Below, one piece after another: positions 24,010-33,224 of a stretch of DNA of 37,523 bases. A program made the translations under genes and the position numbers. The notes beneath the pieces are model-generated. The model was not told the origin of the DNA, searched no databases, and saw only the letters and a program-made list of their open reading frames with translations. The DNA lies in assembly GCA_045598965.1 (NCBI GenBank), contig JAZRVH010000037.1, positions 1-37,523 on the forward strand. The letters run 5' to 3'. This DNA comes from RGIG426 sp045598965 (GTDB lineage: Bacteria > Bacillota > Clostridia > Oscillospirales > Acutalibacteraceae). How positions within the stretch are numbered: the stretch's first letter is position 1; every line of letters starts with the position of its first letter.

Positions 24010-25722
24010 TTATTGTTGCTTTTGCGACTCAATCCACGCCTGCATATCACGGTCACGAATAACGGCACGCTGAATTTTACCGCTGAACGTCTTGGGCAAC
24101 GCATCCGTAAACACCACGATACGGGGATATTTGTACGGAGCGGTATTCACCTTGACATACGTTTGCAGTTCTTTCACAAGCTCGGGACTGCCCTCATACC
24201 CTTTTGCGAGCACAATGGTCGCTTTCACAAGAAATCCACGAATCCCGTCGGGGTCCGGAACACCGGTCACCGCAACCTCCGCCACGGCATCATGCTCCAT
24301 GAGCACGCTTTCAATCTCGAACGGGCCGATACGGTAACCGGAGGACTTAATCACATCGTCTCCACGACCGACAAAGCGGAACATCCCGTGTTCATCCCGA
24401 TAGGCACGGTCGCCGGTGTGATAAAACCCGTTGCGATACGCCTGAGCGGTCTCTTCTTCATTCTCGTTATAGCTGGAAAGAAGACCCAACGGGCGACTTT
24501 CAATACTCTTTGCACGGACGCAGATTTCACCAACCGTACCCCGCTGGGCCTGTTCATCCTCTGCATCGAGGATATGTACATCAAAACCGGGAGACGGAAG
24601 TCCGAGAGCACCCGGCACCGGCTCCATAAACGGAGCAAAGGTGGCGATACATACCGGCGTTTCACTTTGGCCGAAACCTTCGTAAATTTTGAGTCCGGTC
24701 GCCTCATACCACTTGTTGAAAATCTCCGGATTGAGAGCCTCGCCGGCGGTACAACAATGTGTAAGAGCAGACAAATCGTACTTCGACACGTCGGACTGCA
24801 AAATCATACGATACATCGTCGGCGGCACGCAGAACGTGGTCACCTTGTATTTTTCCAACATATGCAGAATGTTGTCGCCGTTAAACTTGTCAAAATCATA
24901 GACAAGAAGAGCGGTTTCGCCCATCCATTGCCCGTACATTTTGCCCCAGAAACACTTCATCCAGCCGGAATCAGACACGGTAAAATGCAGGCCGCCGTCC
25001 ACCACACGGTGCCAAAACACACCGGTAGCAATATGACCGAGCGGATAGCGGAAATCGTGGGTGATGATTTTCGGATAGCCGGTCGTGCCGGAGGTAAACG
25101 CAATCATAGAGGTATCGGTGCCACCGGCATAGTCATCGCCTTGCGGTTTTTCCCATTCGGCGGGCACATCGGCGATTTCTGTCTCAAAGTCAATCCAACC
25201 GGGAATTTGCTTGCCTTTGGTGACAAATTTCATTTCCACCGTATCGTACTTGCCCTCGCCCTGGTCAAAATAGTCGGTGCAATCACCGTCAGCGGTGATG
25301 ATGACCGCCTTGACCTTCGCCGCATTACAGCGATAGATATAATCCTTCGCCATCAGCATATTCGTGGCAGGCACCAATATGGCACCGAGCTTATGCATTC
25401 CGAGAAGCAAAAACCAGAACCAATAGCTGCGTTTCAGCACCATCAACACACGGTCGCCCTTACGGATACCTTTTTCATACAGATAACGTGCCGCACGGTC
25501 CGATTCACGTTTTATGTCGGCAAACGTGTAAATTCGTTCCTCGAACTCATTAGAAACCCAAACCATCGCACGCTTGTCCGGCTTTTCTTCCGCCAACACA
25601 TCCATTACGTCATAGGCAAAGTTGAACCCGTCAGGACAGGTGATATGATAATTTTTATGCAGATCCTCGTAGCTCGTAAACGAGTCACGGGAACGACCGA
25701 TAAATTTTTCGTAAATAGCCAT
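24010..25722 (-). CDS. Acyl-CoA synthetase (AMP-forming, medium/short-chain type)
   Basis: The 570-residue enzyme would activate a carboxylic acid to its acyl-CoA through an acyl-adenylate. Motifs are AFTSGTTGYPK (P-loop), EGFGQSET, YHTGDRAYRDEHG and FVGRGDDVIKSSGYRIGP (hinge), and the C-terminal catalytic lysine in PKTFSGKIQR. It resembles the ACS-like proteins of anaerobes that pair with an XRE-cupin regulator, as here (26 nt upstream). It is the last gene of the T-box operon. With the oxidoreductase and ilvE genes upstream, branched short-chain acids such as isovalerate or isobutyrate are attractive substrates, but the sequence does not prove this. Confidence 0.92.
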   Translation of the reverse strand: MAIYEKFIGRSRDSFTSYEDLHKNYHITCPDGFNFAYDVMDVLAEEKPDKRAMVWVSNEFEERIYTFADIKRESDRAARYLYEKGIRKGDRVLMVLKRSYWFWFLLLGMHKLGAILVPATNMLMAKDYIYRCNAAKVKAVIITADGDCTDYFDQGEGKYDTVEMKFVTKGKQIPGWIDFETEIADVPAEWEKPQGDDYAGGTDTSMIAFTSGTTGYPKIITHDFRYPLGHIATGVFWHRVVDGGLHFTVSDSGWMKCFWGKMYGQWMGETALLVYDFDKFNGDNILHMLEKYKVTTFCVPPTMYRMILQSDVSKYDLSALTHCCTAGEALNPEIFNKWYEATGLKIYEGFGQSETPVCIATFAPFMEPVPGALGLPSPGFDVHILDAEDEQAQRGTVGEICVRAKSIESRPLGLLSSYNENEEETAQAYRNGFYHTGDRAYRDEHGMFRFVGRGDDVIKSSGYRIGPFEIESVLMEHDAVAEVAVTGVPDPDGIRGFLVKATIVLAKGYEGSPELVKELQTYVKVNTAPYKYPRIVVFTDALPKTFSGKIQRAVIRDRDMQAWIESQKQQ

Positions 25723-25748
25723 AGTCTACTCCTAAAACGTGTGCGAAA

Positions 25749-26300
25749 TCATTTGAGCACAACAGCCAGGAACTTGGCGGGTTTATCGCCAAGCACCTGC
25801 ATTGCGTGCGGCAGGGACGAGTCAAAATAGACACTGTCCCCTTCGGTTAAATCGTAAACGGTGTCCCCTAAGAAAAACCGCATTTCACCGGAAAGCAGGT
25901 AGTTAAACTCCTGCCCGTCATGGCTGTTGAGATGGGGTTCCTTGGCGTCCGGCTTCACCGTTACAAGAAGGGGTTCGGCCTTTTTTCCACGGAAGGTGAG
26001 TGCCAGATGCTTGTAATCGTAGTCCTTGTTTCGGGTAACTGCATAGCCTTTGCCCGCTTTCACCACGGTACACATAGACAATTTCGGCGACTCACCGCTC
26101 AGAATATCCAACACATCCACCCCGAATAACGACGCCGCATTATAAAGGAAACTAAACGAGAAATCCAACTCGCCTTTTTCATAGGCAATGTATTCCTCGG
26201 TGGTAATCTCCAGCTTCTCCGCCGCTTGTTCGGGAGTCAGTTCGCAGACATCACGCAGTGCCATCAACCGCTGGCCAATCTCTTTCAGTTGTTCTGTCAT
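25749..26300 (-). CDS. XRE-family regulator with C-terminal cupin domain
   Basis: The 183-residue protein joins an N-terminal helix-turn-helix of the XRE type (about 5-65; LTPEQAAEKLEITTEEYIAY) to a cupin sensor (about 105-183; NSHDGQEFNYLLSGEMRFFL, then PHAMQVLG). Such proteins bind a small molecule in the cupin barrel and control neighbouring metabolic genes. It sits between the gamma subunit gene and the acyl-CoA synthetase gene, with 28 and 26 nt gaps, and probably regulates one of them or the operon. No operator could be assigned. Confidence 0.92.
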   Translation of the reverse strand: MTEQLKEIGQRLMALRDVCELTPEQAAEKLEITTEEYIAYEKGELDFSFSFLYNAASLFGVDVLDILSGESPKLSMCTVVKAGKGYAVTRNKDYDYKHLALTFRGKKAEPLLVTVKPDAKEPHLNSHDGQEFNYLLSGEMRFFLGDTVYDLTEGDSVYFDSSLPHAMQVLGDKPAKFLAVVLK

Positions 26301-26328
26301 AAGGACACCTCCTTAGTCTAACGGGGAA

Positions 26329-26859
26329 TTAGTAGTTGAAGCCCAGCTCCAACGCTTTTTTGTTCAAAGCAATCATCTGTTGCTTCTTGGCGGGCACCAT
26401 TTTGGCAAGCACCACATCCGCATCCTCCAAGGACAATAGACCGGTTTTCGCCATCACGTGGCCAATGAGAATCATATTGGCAAGACCCGGCAGGTTTTCA
26501 TCCGACGCCATTTGCGTGGCGGGGATGGGATACACCTCCACATCCTTGCGAGTAACCTCACGGTCGATAAGGGAGCTGTCATAGAAAATCTGACCGCCCG
26601 CCACCGTCTCGTTCTCGTATTTGTCGAGGGACGGGACGTTCATCGAAATGAGGATGTCCGGATTAAGCACAATGGGCGAGCCCACCGGCTCGTCGCTCAG
26701 GATAACCGAGCAGTTCGCCGTGCCACCACGCATTTCCGGACCGTAGGACGGAAGCCAGGAAAGCTCCTTGCCTTTCAGCAAACCGTCATAGGCGAGGAAT
26801 TTGCCGGAGAACAGAATACCTTGACCACCGAAACCGGTGATAAGAATTTGTTTTTGCAT
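26329..26859 (-). CDS. 2-oxoacid:ferredoxin oxidoreductase, gamma subunit
   Basis: This is the 176-residue gamma subunit of a four-subunit, CoA-dependent 2-oxoacid oxidoreductase (KOR/VOR class). The signature ITGFGGQGILFSGKFLAYDG at residues 7-26 is typical, followed by EMRGGTANCSVILSDEPVGSP. The frame is open to 26994, but GAGGAGGAG precedes ATG 26859, and the domain starts at once. It follows the beta subunit gene after a single base. Substrate choice lies mainly with the other subunits. Confidence 0.94.
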   Translation of the reverse strand: MQKQILITGFGGQGILFSGKFLAYDGLLKGKELSWLPSYGPEMRGGTANCSVILSDEPVGSPIVLNPDILISMNVPSLDKYENETVAGGQIFYDSSLIDREVTRKDVEVYPIPATQMASDENLPGLANMILIGHVMAKTGLLSLEDADVVLAKMVPAKKQQMIALNKKALELGFNY

Positions 26860-26860
26860 C

Positions 26861-27610
26861 TTATTTCTCCTCCTCTGCGGTAATATCTTTGTACACTCCA
26901 AGCGGATAATAGGGGAGCATATTCTCCTCAAGCCAGTTAAGGGCTTTATCCGGTGCCATACCCCAGTTGGTCGGGCAGGTGGATACCACCTCAATCAGCG
27001 AGAAGCCTTTGCCCTCAATCTGATTTTGGAACGCCTTTTTAATGGCTTTTTTCGCTTTTTTAATATTCTGCACATTGTTGACCGCCACACGCTCCAAGTA
27101 GGCGGCACCGTCCACGTTGGACAGAAGCTCGCACACTTTAATCGGATAACCGACTTTGGTAACGTCACGACCATACGGAGAGGTCTGGGTGACCTGACCC
27201 GGCAGAGTGGTCGGTGCCATCTGACCGCCGGTCATACCGTAAATGGCGTTGTTGACGAAAATAACGGTGATATTCTCACGACGACCCGCCGAGTGAACCG
27301 TTTCCGCCGTACCGATAGCGGCAAGGTCACCGTCGCCCTGATACGTAAACACGATGTTGTTCGGGTCAGAGCGTTTCACACCGGTAGCCACCGCCGGTGC
27401 ACGACCGTGAGCGGCTTGTACCATATCGCAGTTAAAATAGTTGTAAGAGAACACCGAGCAACCAACAGAGGCAACACCGATAGTGCGGCCACGGATGCCC
27501 AGTTCATCAATGGCTTCCGCCACGAGGCGGTGAATAATACCGTGGGTGCAACCCGGGCAATAGTGCAAGGGTGCTTCCGTTAACGCTTGCGGTTTTTCAA
27601 AAACAGTCAT
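26861..27610 (-). CDS. 2-oxoacid:ferredoxin oxidoreductase, beta (TPP-binding) subunit
   Basis: The 249-residue subunit binds thiamine diphosphate and one iron-sulfur cluster. CPGCTHG (18-24) supplies cysteines, GDGD (92-95) with NN (120-121) forms the TPP/Mg motif, and further cysteines (51, 61) are present. The partner alpha gene ends on the first base of this start codon (TAATG). In KOR/VOR enzymes the complex converts a 2-oxoacid, CoA and oxidised ferredoxin to acyl-CoA, CO2 and reduced ferredoxin, or runs in reverse. 2-Oxoglutarate and branched-chain 2-oxoacid forms are similar, so substrate is inferred only from ilvE and the T-box. Confidence 0.94.
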   Translation of the reverse strand: MTVFEKPQALTEAPLHYCPGCTHGIIHRLVAEAIDELGIRGRTIGVASVGCSVFSYNYFNCDMVQAAHGRAPAVATGVKRSDPNNIVFTYQGDGDLAAIGTAETVHSAGRRENITVIFVNNAIYGMTGGQMAPTTLPGQVTQTSPYGRDVTKVGYPIKVCELLSNVDGAAYLERVAVNNVQNIKKAKKAIKKAFQNQIEGKGFSLIEVVSTCPTNWGMAPDKALNWLEENMLPYYPLGVYKDITAEEEK

Positions 27611-28677
27611 TATTCAGCACCTCCGATTTCTACAGCTTTATCAATAGAATCCAACACGTTTTTGGTGGTGGGAATCATACCGCCCACACGGTTGCAAAGC
27701 AGAACCGGTTTTTTGCAGCGAGTGGCAAGTTCCACATCCTCCACCATTTGACCCATGGACAGCTCCACCGAGATGAACGCTTTCACCTTATCGGCGGCGG
27801 CGTTGAGCACCGCTTTCGGGAACGGCCACAAGGTAATCGGGCGAATCATACCCACTTTAATTCCTTTTTTGCGAGCTTCGTCAATAGCGTTTTTAGATAC
27901 ACGGGCGGCAACGCCGAACGCCACGACACAATACTCCGCATCGTCCATCAAGTACTCCTCGTACATGACTTCGTCACGCTCAATTTGGGCATAACGCTCA
28001 AAACGCTCGAAATTCAAACGCTCCAGCGTCTCCGGGTCCATAAGCAGAGAGTTGACAATGTTGGGCTCACGCTCACAGTTGGTACCGGTCAACGCCCACG
28101 GTTTTTCATAGGTGTTGACAACGCCCTGGTCAAGGGAGACCGGCTCCATCATCTGGCCCATCGTACCGTCTGCCAAAAGCATAGCGGTCATACGATATTT
28201 ATCCGCCAAATCGAAGCCTTTGAAGGTCAAGTTGACCATTTCTTGCACCGAGTCGGGAGCAAGAACAATCATGTGGAAGTCGCCGTGACCCGCACCACGA
28301 GTGGCATGGAAATAATCCGACTGGGACGGCTGAATACCGCCGAGACCCGGGCCACCACGCTGGACGTTCACCACCAACGCCGGCAGGTCGCAACCCGCCA
28401 AATAGGACAAGCCCTCGCTTTTCAGCGAAATTCCGGGGGACGAGCTACTGGTCATGACACGTTTACCGGTAGAGGAAACGCCAATCACCATATTGATGGC
28501 GGCGATTTCGCTTTCCGCTTGCAAAAACACGCCGTCCACCTTGGGCATCCGTTTAGACATATACGCCGCAACCTCAGTCTGGGGCGTAATCGGGTAACCG
28601 AAATAGTGACGGCAACCCGCCATAATTGCGGCTTCCGCCAGGGCTTCGTTACCCTTCATAAGAACCTTATCGGCCAT
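27610..28677 (-). CDS. 2-oxoacid:ferredoxin oxidoreductase, alpha subunit (VorB/KorA type)
   Basis: The 355-residue subunit contains the pyrimidine-binding and transketolase-C-like domains: KGNEALAEAAIMAGCRHYFGYPITPQ-type start (residues 8-33), SSPGISLKSEGLSYLAG and QRGGPGLGG. Size and sequence style match the subunit usually named VorB (3-methyl-2-oxobutanoate) or KorA. AAGGAGG is 9 nt before ATG 28677; the in-frame TTG at 28683 is too close to it to be used. The gene lies between the ferredoxin-like delta and the beta genes. Confidence 0.94.
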   Translation of the reverse strand: MADKVLMKGNEALAEAAIMAGCRHYFGYPITPQTEVAAYMSKRMPKVDGVFLQAESEIAAINMVIGVSSTGKRVMTSSSSPGISLKSEGLSYLAGCDLPALVVNVQRGGPGLGGIQPSQSDYFHATRGAGHGDFHMIVLAPDSVQEMVNLTFKGFDLADKYRMTAMLLADGTMGQMMEPVSLDQGVVNTYEKPWALTGTNCEREPNIVNSLLMDPETLERLNFERFERYAQIERDEVMYEEYLMDDAEYCVVAFGVAARVSKNAIDEARKKGIKVGMIRPITLWPFPKAVLNAAADKVKAFISVELSMGQMVEDVELATRCKKPVLLCNRVGGMIPTTKNVLDSIDKAVEIGGAE

Positions 28678-28691
28678 TTTCAAAAACCTCC

Positions 28692-28898
28692 TTACTTTTC
28701 AACCGTAATCACACAGTCAGGGCACATGGTAGCACAAAAAGCACAACCGATGCACTCGGCGGGATTAACACAATCCGCCGGGTGGTATCCTTTACCGTTG
28801 ATGACATCTTCTGCGAGTGCCACAATATGTTTCGGGCAAGCACCGACGCACAGCCCGCAACCCTTGCAGCGTTCTTTGTCAAATATGACTTTTGCCAT
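28692..28898 (-). CDS. 2-oxoacid:ferredoxin oxidoreductase, delta subunit (2[4Fe-4S] ferredoxin-like)
   Basis: The 68-residue protein has two cysteine motifs, CKGCGLCVGACPK and CIGCAFCATMCPD, each for a [4Fe-4S] cluster. It would pass electrons between the catalytic subunits and ferredoxin. AAGGAGG precedes ATG 28898; the frame is open to 28952 but the upstream part has no support. It is 14 nt from the alpha gene. Confidence 0.94.
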   Translation of the reverse strand: MAKVIFDKERCKGCGLCVGACPKHIVALAEDVINGKGYHPADCVNPAECIGCAFCATMCPDCVITVEK

Positions 28899-28933
28899 GG
28901 GGAATTCCTCCTTATTCTTAGCTTGGACTCGCC

Positions 28934-29650
28934 TTAAACGCCTCGTGTCCACGCTTGTTTTACATACAGTGACAACGGAAACACATCCGCTATCTTGCCG
29001 GACAGATCCGGCAGAAGTTCCGCTTTTACGGTGGTCATCACAAGGGGAAGTCCGGTTTTTTCGGAAATCTCGGCGGCGTAGTCCAACGAGGACAGCACAT
29101 CCTCGGCGGTCGTTTCGTCGCCCAAATTGGAGTTGTTGACGATGCCGGTAAATTTGATTTTTCCGGCATCCTCAATTTCTCGCATCACTTCCAACGCATC
29201 CGCCCCCGTTTGGGTAAGCGGGCGAAACTTGTTGATGACAAACAGCATCTCATAGTCGTTTTCGTTGACAATGGATTCGGCATATCGTCCGAGAGCCAAC
29301 GCTCCCCGATCGTCGCCGCCCACGTCCACTATCGCCATCAAATCGGGGTTGTCCAAGATGGCATAGGTTTCGGCGGGCAGAGCAGGCACATCCACGTTGG
29401 AGTTGGCATAAGGCGACACAATCAACCGCACTCCCGCCTCCTGCAACAGGCCCTCCGCATCTTTTGTGCGGAAATACGGGTTGACGATATCCAAATCGGC
29501 AATCGCCACTTGTTGGCAACTTTCTTTGAGTGCCAATGCGACATTCACGGCAATATTGGTCTTGCCGGAGCCGTAGTGTCCGGCGAACAGCGTCACCCGT
29601 TTGGGCTTTCTGCCGCCGAACAGCGGATAGTCTTTATACAATGTACTCAA
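28934..29650 (-). CDS. P-loop ATPase of the ParA/MinD-like class, function unknown
   Basis: The 238-residue protein has a Walker A (FAGHYGSGKTNIAVNV, about residues 23-38), a DLDIVNPYFRT motif with the SIMIBI-type Asp, and VDVGGDDRGALALGRYA as a Walker B/switch region. Similar proteins occur beside KOR genes in Clostridia, but I know no assigned function. Cluster insertion, cofactor delivery or regulation are possible. No ATG lies near the N-terminus: a TTG at 29650 overlaps the ilvE stop (TTGA) and follows GAAGG, and a TTG at 29665 is the alternative. The tight overlap with ilvE and the 35-nt gap to the delta gene place it inside the operon. Confidence 0.8.
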   Translation of the reverse strand: MSTLYKDYPLFGGRKPKRVTLFAGHYGSGKTNIAVNVALALKESCQQVAIADLDIVNPYFRTKDAEGLLQEAGVRLIVSPYANSNVDVPALPAETYAILDNPDLMAIVDVGGDDRGALALGRYAESIVNENDYEMLFVINKFRPLTQTGADALEVMREIEDAGKIKFTGIVNNSNLGDETTAEDVLSSLDYAAEISEKTGLPLVMTTVKAELLPDLSGKIADVFPLSLYVKQAWTRGV

Positions 29651-30714
29651 ATGACCTTCACCCAATCAAACGGATCCTCAACGGTGCCGCCTTGGATGCC
29701 GGTAATCGCATCATACAGCTTCTGACTGACCGGGCCGATATCGCCGCCGTTGATGGTCATCACATCGTCCTTGTAACGCAGCTTGCCGACCGGGGAGATA
29801 ACCGCCGCTGTACCGGAACCGAAGCACTCCTCCAGTTTGCCGGTTTTTTGAGCCTCCAAAAGCTCTTCCACCGACACGAGACGCTCTTCCACCGTCATGC
29901 CCCAGCTCTTGCACAGCTCAATAACCGAGTTGCGGGTAATACCCGGGAGAATGGAACCGTTGAGCATCGGGGTGACGATTTTACCGTCGATTTTGAAGAA
30001 GATGTTCATGGCACCGACTTCCTCAATATATTTGCGTTCCACACCGTCCAGCCACAGCACTTGGGAGTAGCCGTCATCGTGTGCTTTCACCTGAGCCGCC
30101 AAAGACGCCGCATAGTTGCCGCCGGTTTTGGCAAAGCCCATACCGCCACGAACCGCACGAACATAGTCATCTTCAATCCAAATGCCCACCGGCTCAAGAC
30201 CGCTGGCATAGTAAGCTCCGGACGGAGAGAGGATGATAATGAATTTGTAGGTTTGGGACGGAGCCACGCCCAAGAACGAGTCGGTGGCAATGATAAACGG
30301 ACGAATATACAACGACGTGCCCGGAGCAGACGGAATCCAATCTTCGTCCACTTTCACTACAGCGGCAACCGCTTCCACAAAATCTTCCTCCGGCAGTTGC
30401 GGAATGCAAAGACGTTTGTTGGAATCATTGGTACGACGGGCATTCATAATCGGACGGAACAGGCGAGCCTTGCCATCCGCACCACGGTAAGCTTTGAGGC
30501 CCTCGAACATCTCCTGACCGTAGTGGAACACCATGCACGCCGGGGAGAGGGACAAATCTTGGAACGGAACGATACGGGGATCGTGCCAGCCCTTGCCCTC
30601 GGTATAATCCATTACGAACATGTGGTCCGTAAAGATTTTACCAAAGCCCAGCTTGCTTTCGTCCTGCGGTTTTTGTTTCGGGGTTGTGGTTTTTTCGATT
30701 TTAATGTTCAACAT
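29647..30714 (-). CDS. ilvE: Branched-chain amino acid aminotransferase
   Basis: This PLP enzyme interconverts Leu, Ile or Val and 2-oxoglutarate with the 2-oxoacids and glutamate. The 355-residue length and motifs match the bacterial/eukaryotic long form (class IV): FEGLKAYRG, a PLP-lysine region around RKYIEEVGAMNIFF, GITRNSVIELC and ECFGSGTAAVISPVG. It lies 14 nt behind the fusion gene and overlaps the next gene by 4 nt. In this operon it would use the 2-oxoacids made or consumed by the oxidoreductase. Confidence 0.96.
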   Translation of the reverse strand: MLNIKIEKTTTPKQKPQDESKLGFGKIFTDHMFVMDYTEGKGWHDPRIVPFQDLSLSPACMVFHYGQEMFEGLKAYRGADGKARLFRPIMNARRTNDSNKRLCIPQLPEEDFVEAVAAVVKVDEDWIPSAPGTSLYIRPFIIATDSFLGVAPSQTYKFIIILSPSGAYYASGLEPVGIWIEDDYVRAVRGGMGFAKTGGNYAASLAAQVKAHDDGYSQVLWLDGVERKYIEEVGAMNIFFKIDGKIVTPMLNGSILPGITRNSVIELCKSWGMTVEERLVSVEELLEAQKTGKLEECFGSGTAAVISPVGKLRYKDDVMTINGGDIGPVSQKLYDAITGIQGGTVEDPFDWVKVI

Positions 30715-30728
30715 ATCTAAAACTCCTT

Positions 30729-33224
30729 TCAGGTTTTTAAGTGCAATTTTTCAATGGCGTTTTCACGCATTTTGTACTTTAAGATTTTACCGGCATGGTT
30801 CATGGGGAATTCGGTAACAAACTCCACATATTTCGGCACCTTATGACGTGCCATGTGGGAGCGGACATAGTCCTTCATCTCGTCCTCGGTGATGGTGGCA
30901 CCCTCTTTTAGGATAATGCACGCCATAATCTCCTCACCGTAGCGTTCATCCGGCACGCCGATGACCTGGACGTCTTTCACCTGGTCACAGGTGAAGATGA
31001 ATTCCTCAATCTCACGGGGATAAATATTCTCACCGCCACGGATAATCATATCCTTGAGACGACCGGTAATACGGAAGTTGCCGTCCGGCTCTCGGCAGGC
31101 AAGGTCACCGGTATGGAGCCAACCATCTTTGTCAATGGCGGCGGCGGTGGCTTTCGGCATTTTGTAATAGCCTTTCATCACGTTGTAGCCACGAGCAATA
31201 AATTCGCCCGTCTGTCCGTCCGGCATTTCTTCGCCGGTTTCGGGGTCAACGATTTTGCATTCAATCTGCGGAAGTGCCGAGCCCACCGTCTCTACACGGA
31301 CGTCCAACGTATCCTCGTTCTTGCCCATTGTGCAACCGGGGGACGCTTCGGTCTGTCCGTACACGCTGGTGATTTCGGTCATATTCATTTTTTCTGCCGC
31401 TTCCCGCATCAGTGCCGGCGGACAGTTAGAACCCGCCATAATGCCGGTGCGAATATGGGAGAAATCGGTTTTTTCAAAATCGGGATGGCGAAGCATGGCG
31501 ATAAACATCGTGGGCACGCCGTTGAAGCAGGTAATTCGCTCACGGTCAATGCACGAAAGTGCCGGCTTCGCAGAAAAATACGGCAACGGCAACAGCGTAG
31601 CACCGTGCGTCATAGAAGCGGTCATCGACAACACCATACCGAAGCAGTGGAACATCGGCACTTGCACCATCATTCGGTCAGCGGTGGACAAATCCATGCG
31701 ATCGCCGATACATTTGCCGTTGTTGACAATGTTGTAGTGGGTGAGCATGACGCCCTTGGGGAAACCGGTGGTGCCGGAGGTGTATTGCATATTGGCGACG
31801 TCGTGAACATCCACGGCGGCGGCTCGGCGTGCCACTTCCTCGACAGGCACTCGGGACGCCATTTCCATCATTTCCTCCCACGAGAGACAGCCCTCATCCT
31901 TATAGCCCACGGTAACCACATGCCGCAAGAACGGCAATCGATGACAGCGAAGCGGTTTGCGGGAATCGTGCCCTTTCAGCTCGGGGCAAAGCTCACGAAT
32001 GGTGGCAGAAAACTTCGCATCGTTGCACTCTTCCATCATCACGAGCGTGTGCGTATCCGACTGGCGAAGCAGATATTCCGCCTCGTGAATTTTGTAAGCG
32101 GTGTTCATGGTGACAAGCACCGCACCGATTTTGGTGGTTGCCCAAAAAGCGATATACCACTGCGGCACATTGCTCGCCCAGACCGCCACCTTGTCGCCGG
32201 CTTTAACGCCGAGCGAAATCAATGCACGGGCACATTGGTCCACATCCACTCGGAATTCCCGATAGGTGCGGGTGTAATCAAGCGTTGTATACTTAAACGC
32301 CAGCTGGTCGGGGAATTCCTCCACCATACGGTCCAGCACCTGCGAAAACGTCATATGAACCAAAGCGTCTTTCTTAAACGGGAATTTGCCGGTTTTCGAT
32401 TTATTGTCATACAGGCGATCGTCTCGGTTGCGGACGTTACGCTCAAAGCGACGCATATAGTTGATGAAATGCGGGAACGCAATATCCTCATCGCCGAGGT
32501 CGCTCACCCATTCCGGTAAGCATTCCAGCGAGAAAAACCCGTCATAGTTCACCGAGCGGAGAGCTTCCACAATGGCATCCACCGGCAAGTCGCCCTCGCC
32601 AAGCAAGCAGTAGCAAAGCCCGTTCTCGGTCTGCTCGGAATCCTTGATATGCACGTGCTTGATGTACGCACCCAAATTCTGCACCGTTGTCTCCGGGTCT
32701 TCTCCGAAAAAGCGGTACGGGTGATGCACGTCCCACAAAGCGGCAACCTCGTCGCTGGCAAAGTGGTTAAGAATTCCCCGCAAACGAGAGGAATCCGCAA
32801 AAATGCCCACGGTTTCGATAAGCAGTGTCACGCCGGCGGCTTCCGCAAAGGGCAACACCGACCCGATAAAACGAATTACCGCATCGTCGTCACCCTGCCC
32901 ACCCGCATGGATACGCAAATACGGCGTGCCGATAGCGGCGGCCGTGTCAATCATCTCCCGGGTTTCGGCGGCAACACCGTCCGTTGCCAAGCTATCGGCA
33001 ATATCGCCCGTCACGTCAATGCACGGAACAGACAGCCCAAGCCGCCACAGCTCACGGGCAGTAGCGGCACGACGCTCTTTCGAAAGAGCGGCCCCTACGC
33101 CGGAAAGAGCGGCAGAACCGACAGTATGAATCTCGATGCCGTCAAAGCCGAGATCGGTGGCCATTGCGGTAAACTCCGAAAAGTCAAACCCGTGCCACCC
33201 GTTGGTGGAAAACGAGAGTTTCAT
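30729..33224 (-). CDS. Fusion of an AP-endonuclease-2-like TIM barrel with an AMP-forming acyl-CoA synthetase
   Basis: The 831-residue protein has two enzymes in one frame. Residues 1-270 form a sugar-phosphate-isomerase/epimerase-type TIM barrel with the metal residues visible: Glu 137 (LLIETVG), Asp 165 (WDVHH), His 192 (KHVHIKD) and Glu 234 (SLECLPEW). Residues ~285-831 form a complete acyl-CoA synthetase with YTSGTTGFPKG (481-491), YGQTEASPG, WLHTGDLAC, GRLKDMIIRGGENIYPREIE and the catalytic-lysine region HAGKILKYKM. The ATG follows directly on the upstream gene's stop, with GAGGAG inside that gene's last codons. There is no frameshift, and both halves look intact. What the TIM barrel does for the ligase is unknown. 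Confidence 0.92.
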   Translation of the reverse strand: MKLSFSTNGWHGFDFSEFTAMATDLGFDGIEIHTVGSAALSGVGAALSKERRAATARELWRLGLSVPCIDVTGDIADSLATDGVAAETREMIDTAAAIGTPYLRIHAGGQGDDDAVIRFIGSVLPFAEAAGVTLLIETVGIFADSSRLRGILNHFASDEVAALWDVHHPYRFFGEDPETTVQNLGAYIKHVHIKDSEQTENGLCYCLLGEGDLPVDAIVEALRSVNYDGFFSLECLPEWVSDLGDEDIAFPHFINYMRRFERNVRNRDDRLYDNKSKTGKFPFKKDALVHMTFSQVLDRMVEEFPDQLAFKYTTLDYTRTYREFRVDVDQCARALISLGVKAGDKVAVWASNVPQWYIAFWATTKIGAVLVTMNTAYKIHEAEYLLRQSDTHTLVMMEECNDAKFSATIRELCPELKGHDSRKPLRCHRLPFLRHVVTVGYKDEGCLSWEEMMEMASRVPVEEVARRAAAVDVHDVANMQYTSGTTGFPKGVMLTHYNIVNNGKCIGDRMDLSTADRMMVQVPMFHCFGMVLSMTASMTHGATLLPLPYFSAKPALSCIDRERITCFNGVPTMFIAMLRHPDFEKTDFSHIRTGIMAGSNCPPALMREAAEKMNMTEITSVYGQTEASPGCTMGKNEDTLDVRVETVGSALPQIECKIVDPETGEEMPDGQTGEFIARGYNVMKGYYKMPKATAAAIDKDGWLHTGDLACREPDGNFRITGRLKDMIIRGGENIYPREIEEFIFTCDQVKDVQVIGVPDERYGEEIMACIILKEGATITEDEMKDYVRSHMARHKVPKYVEFVTEFPMNHAGKILKYKMRENAIEKLHLKT

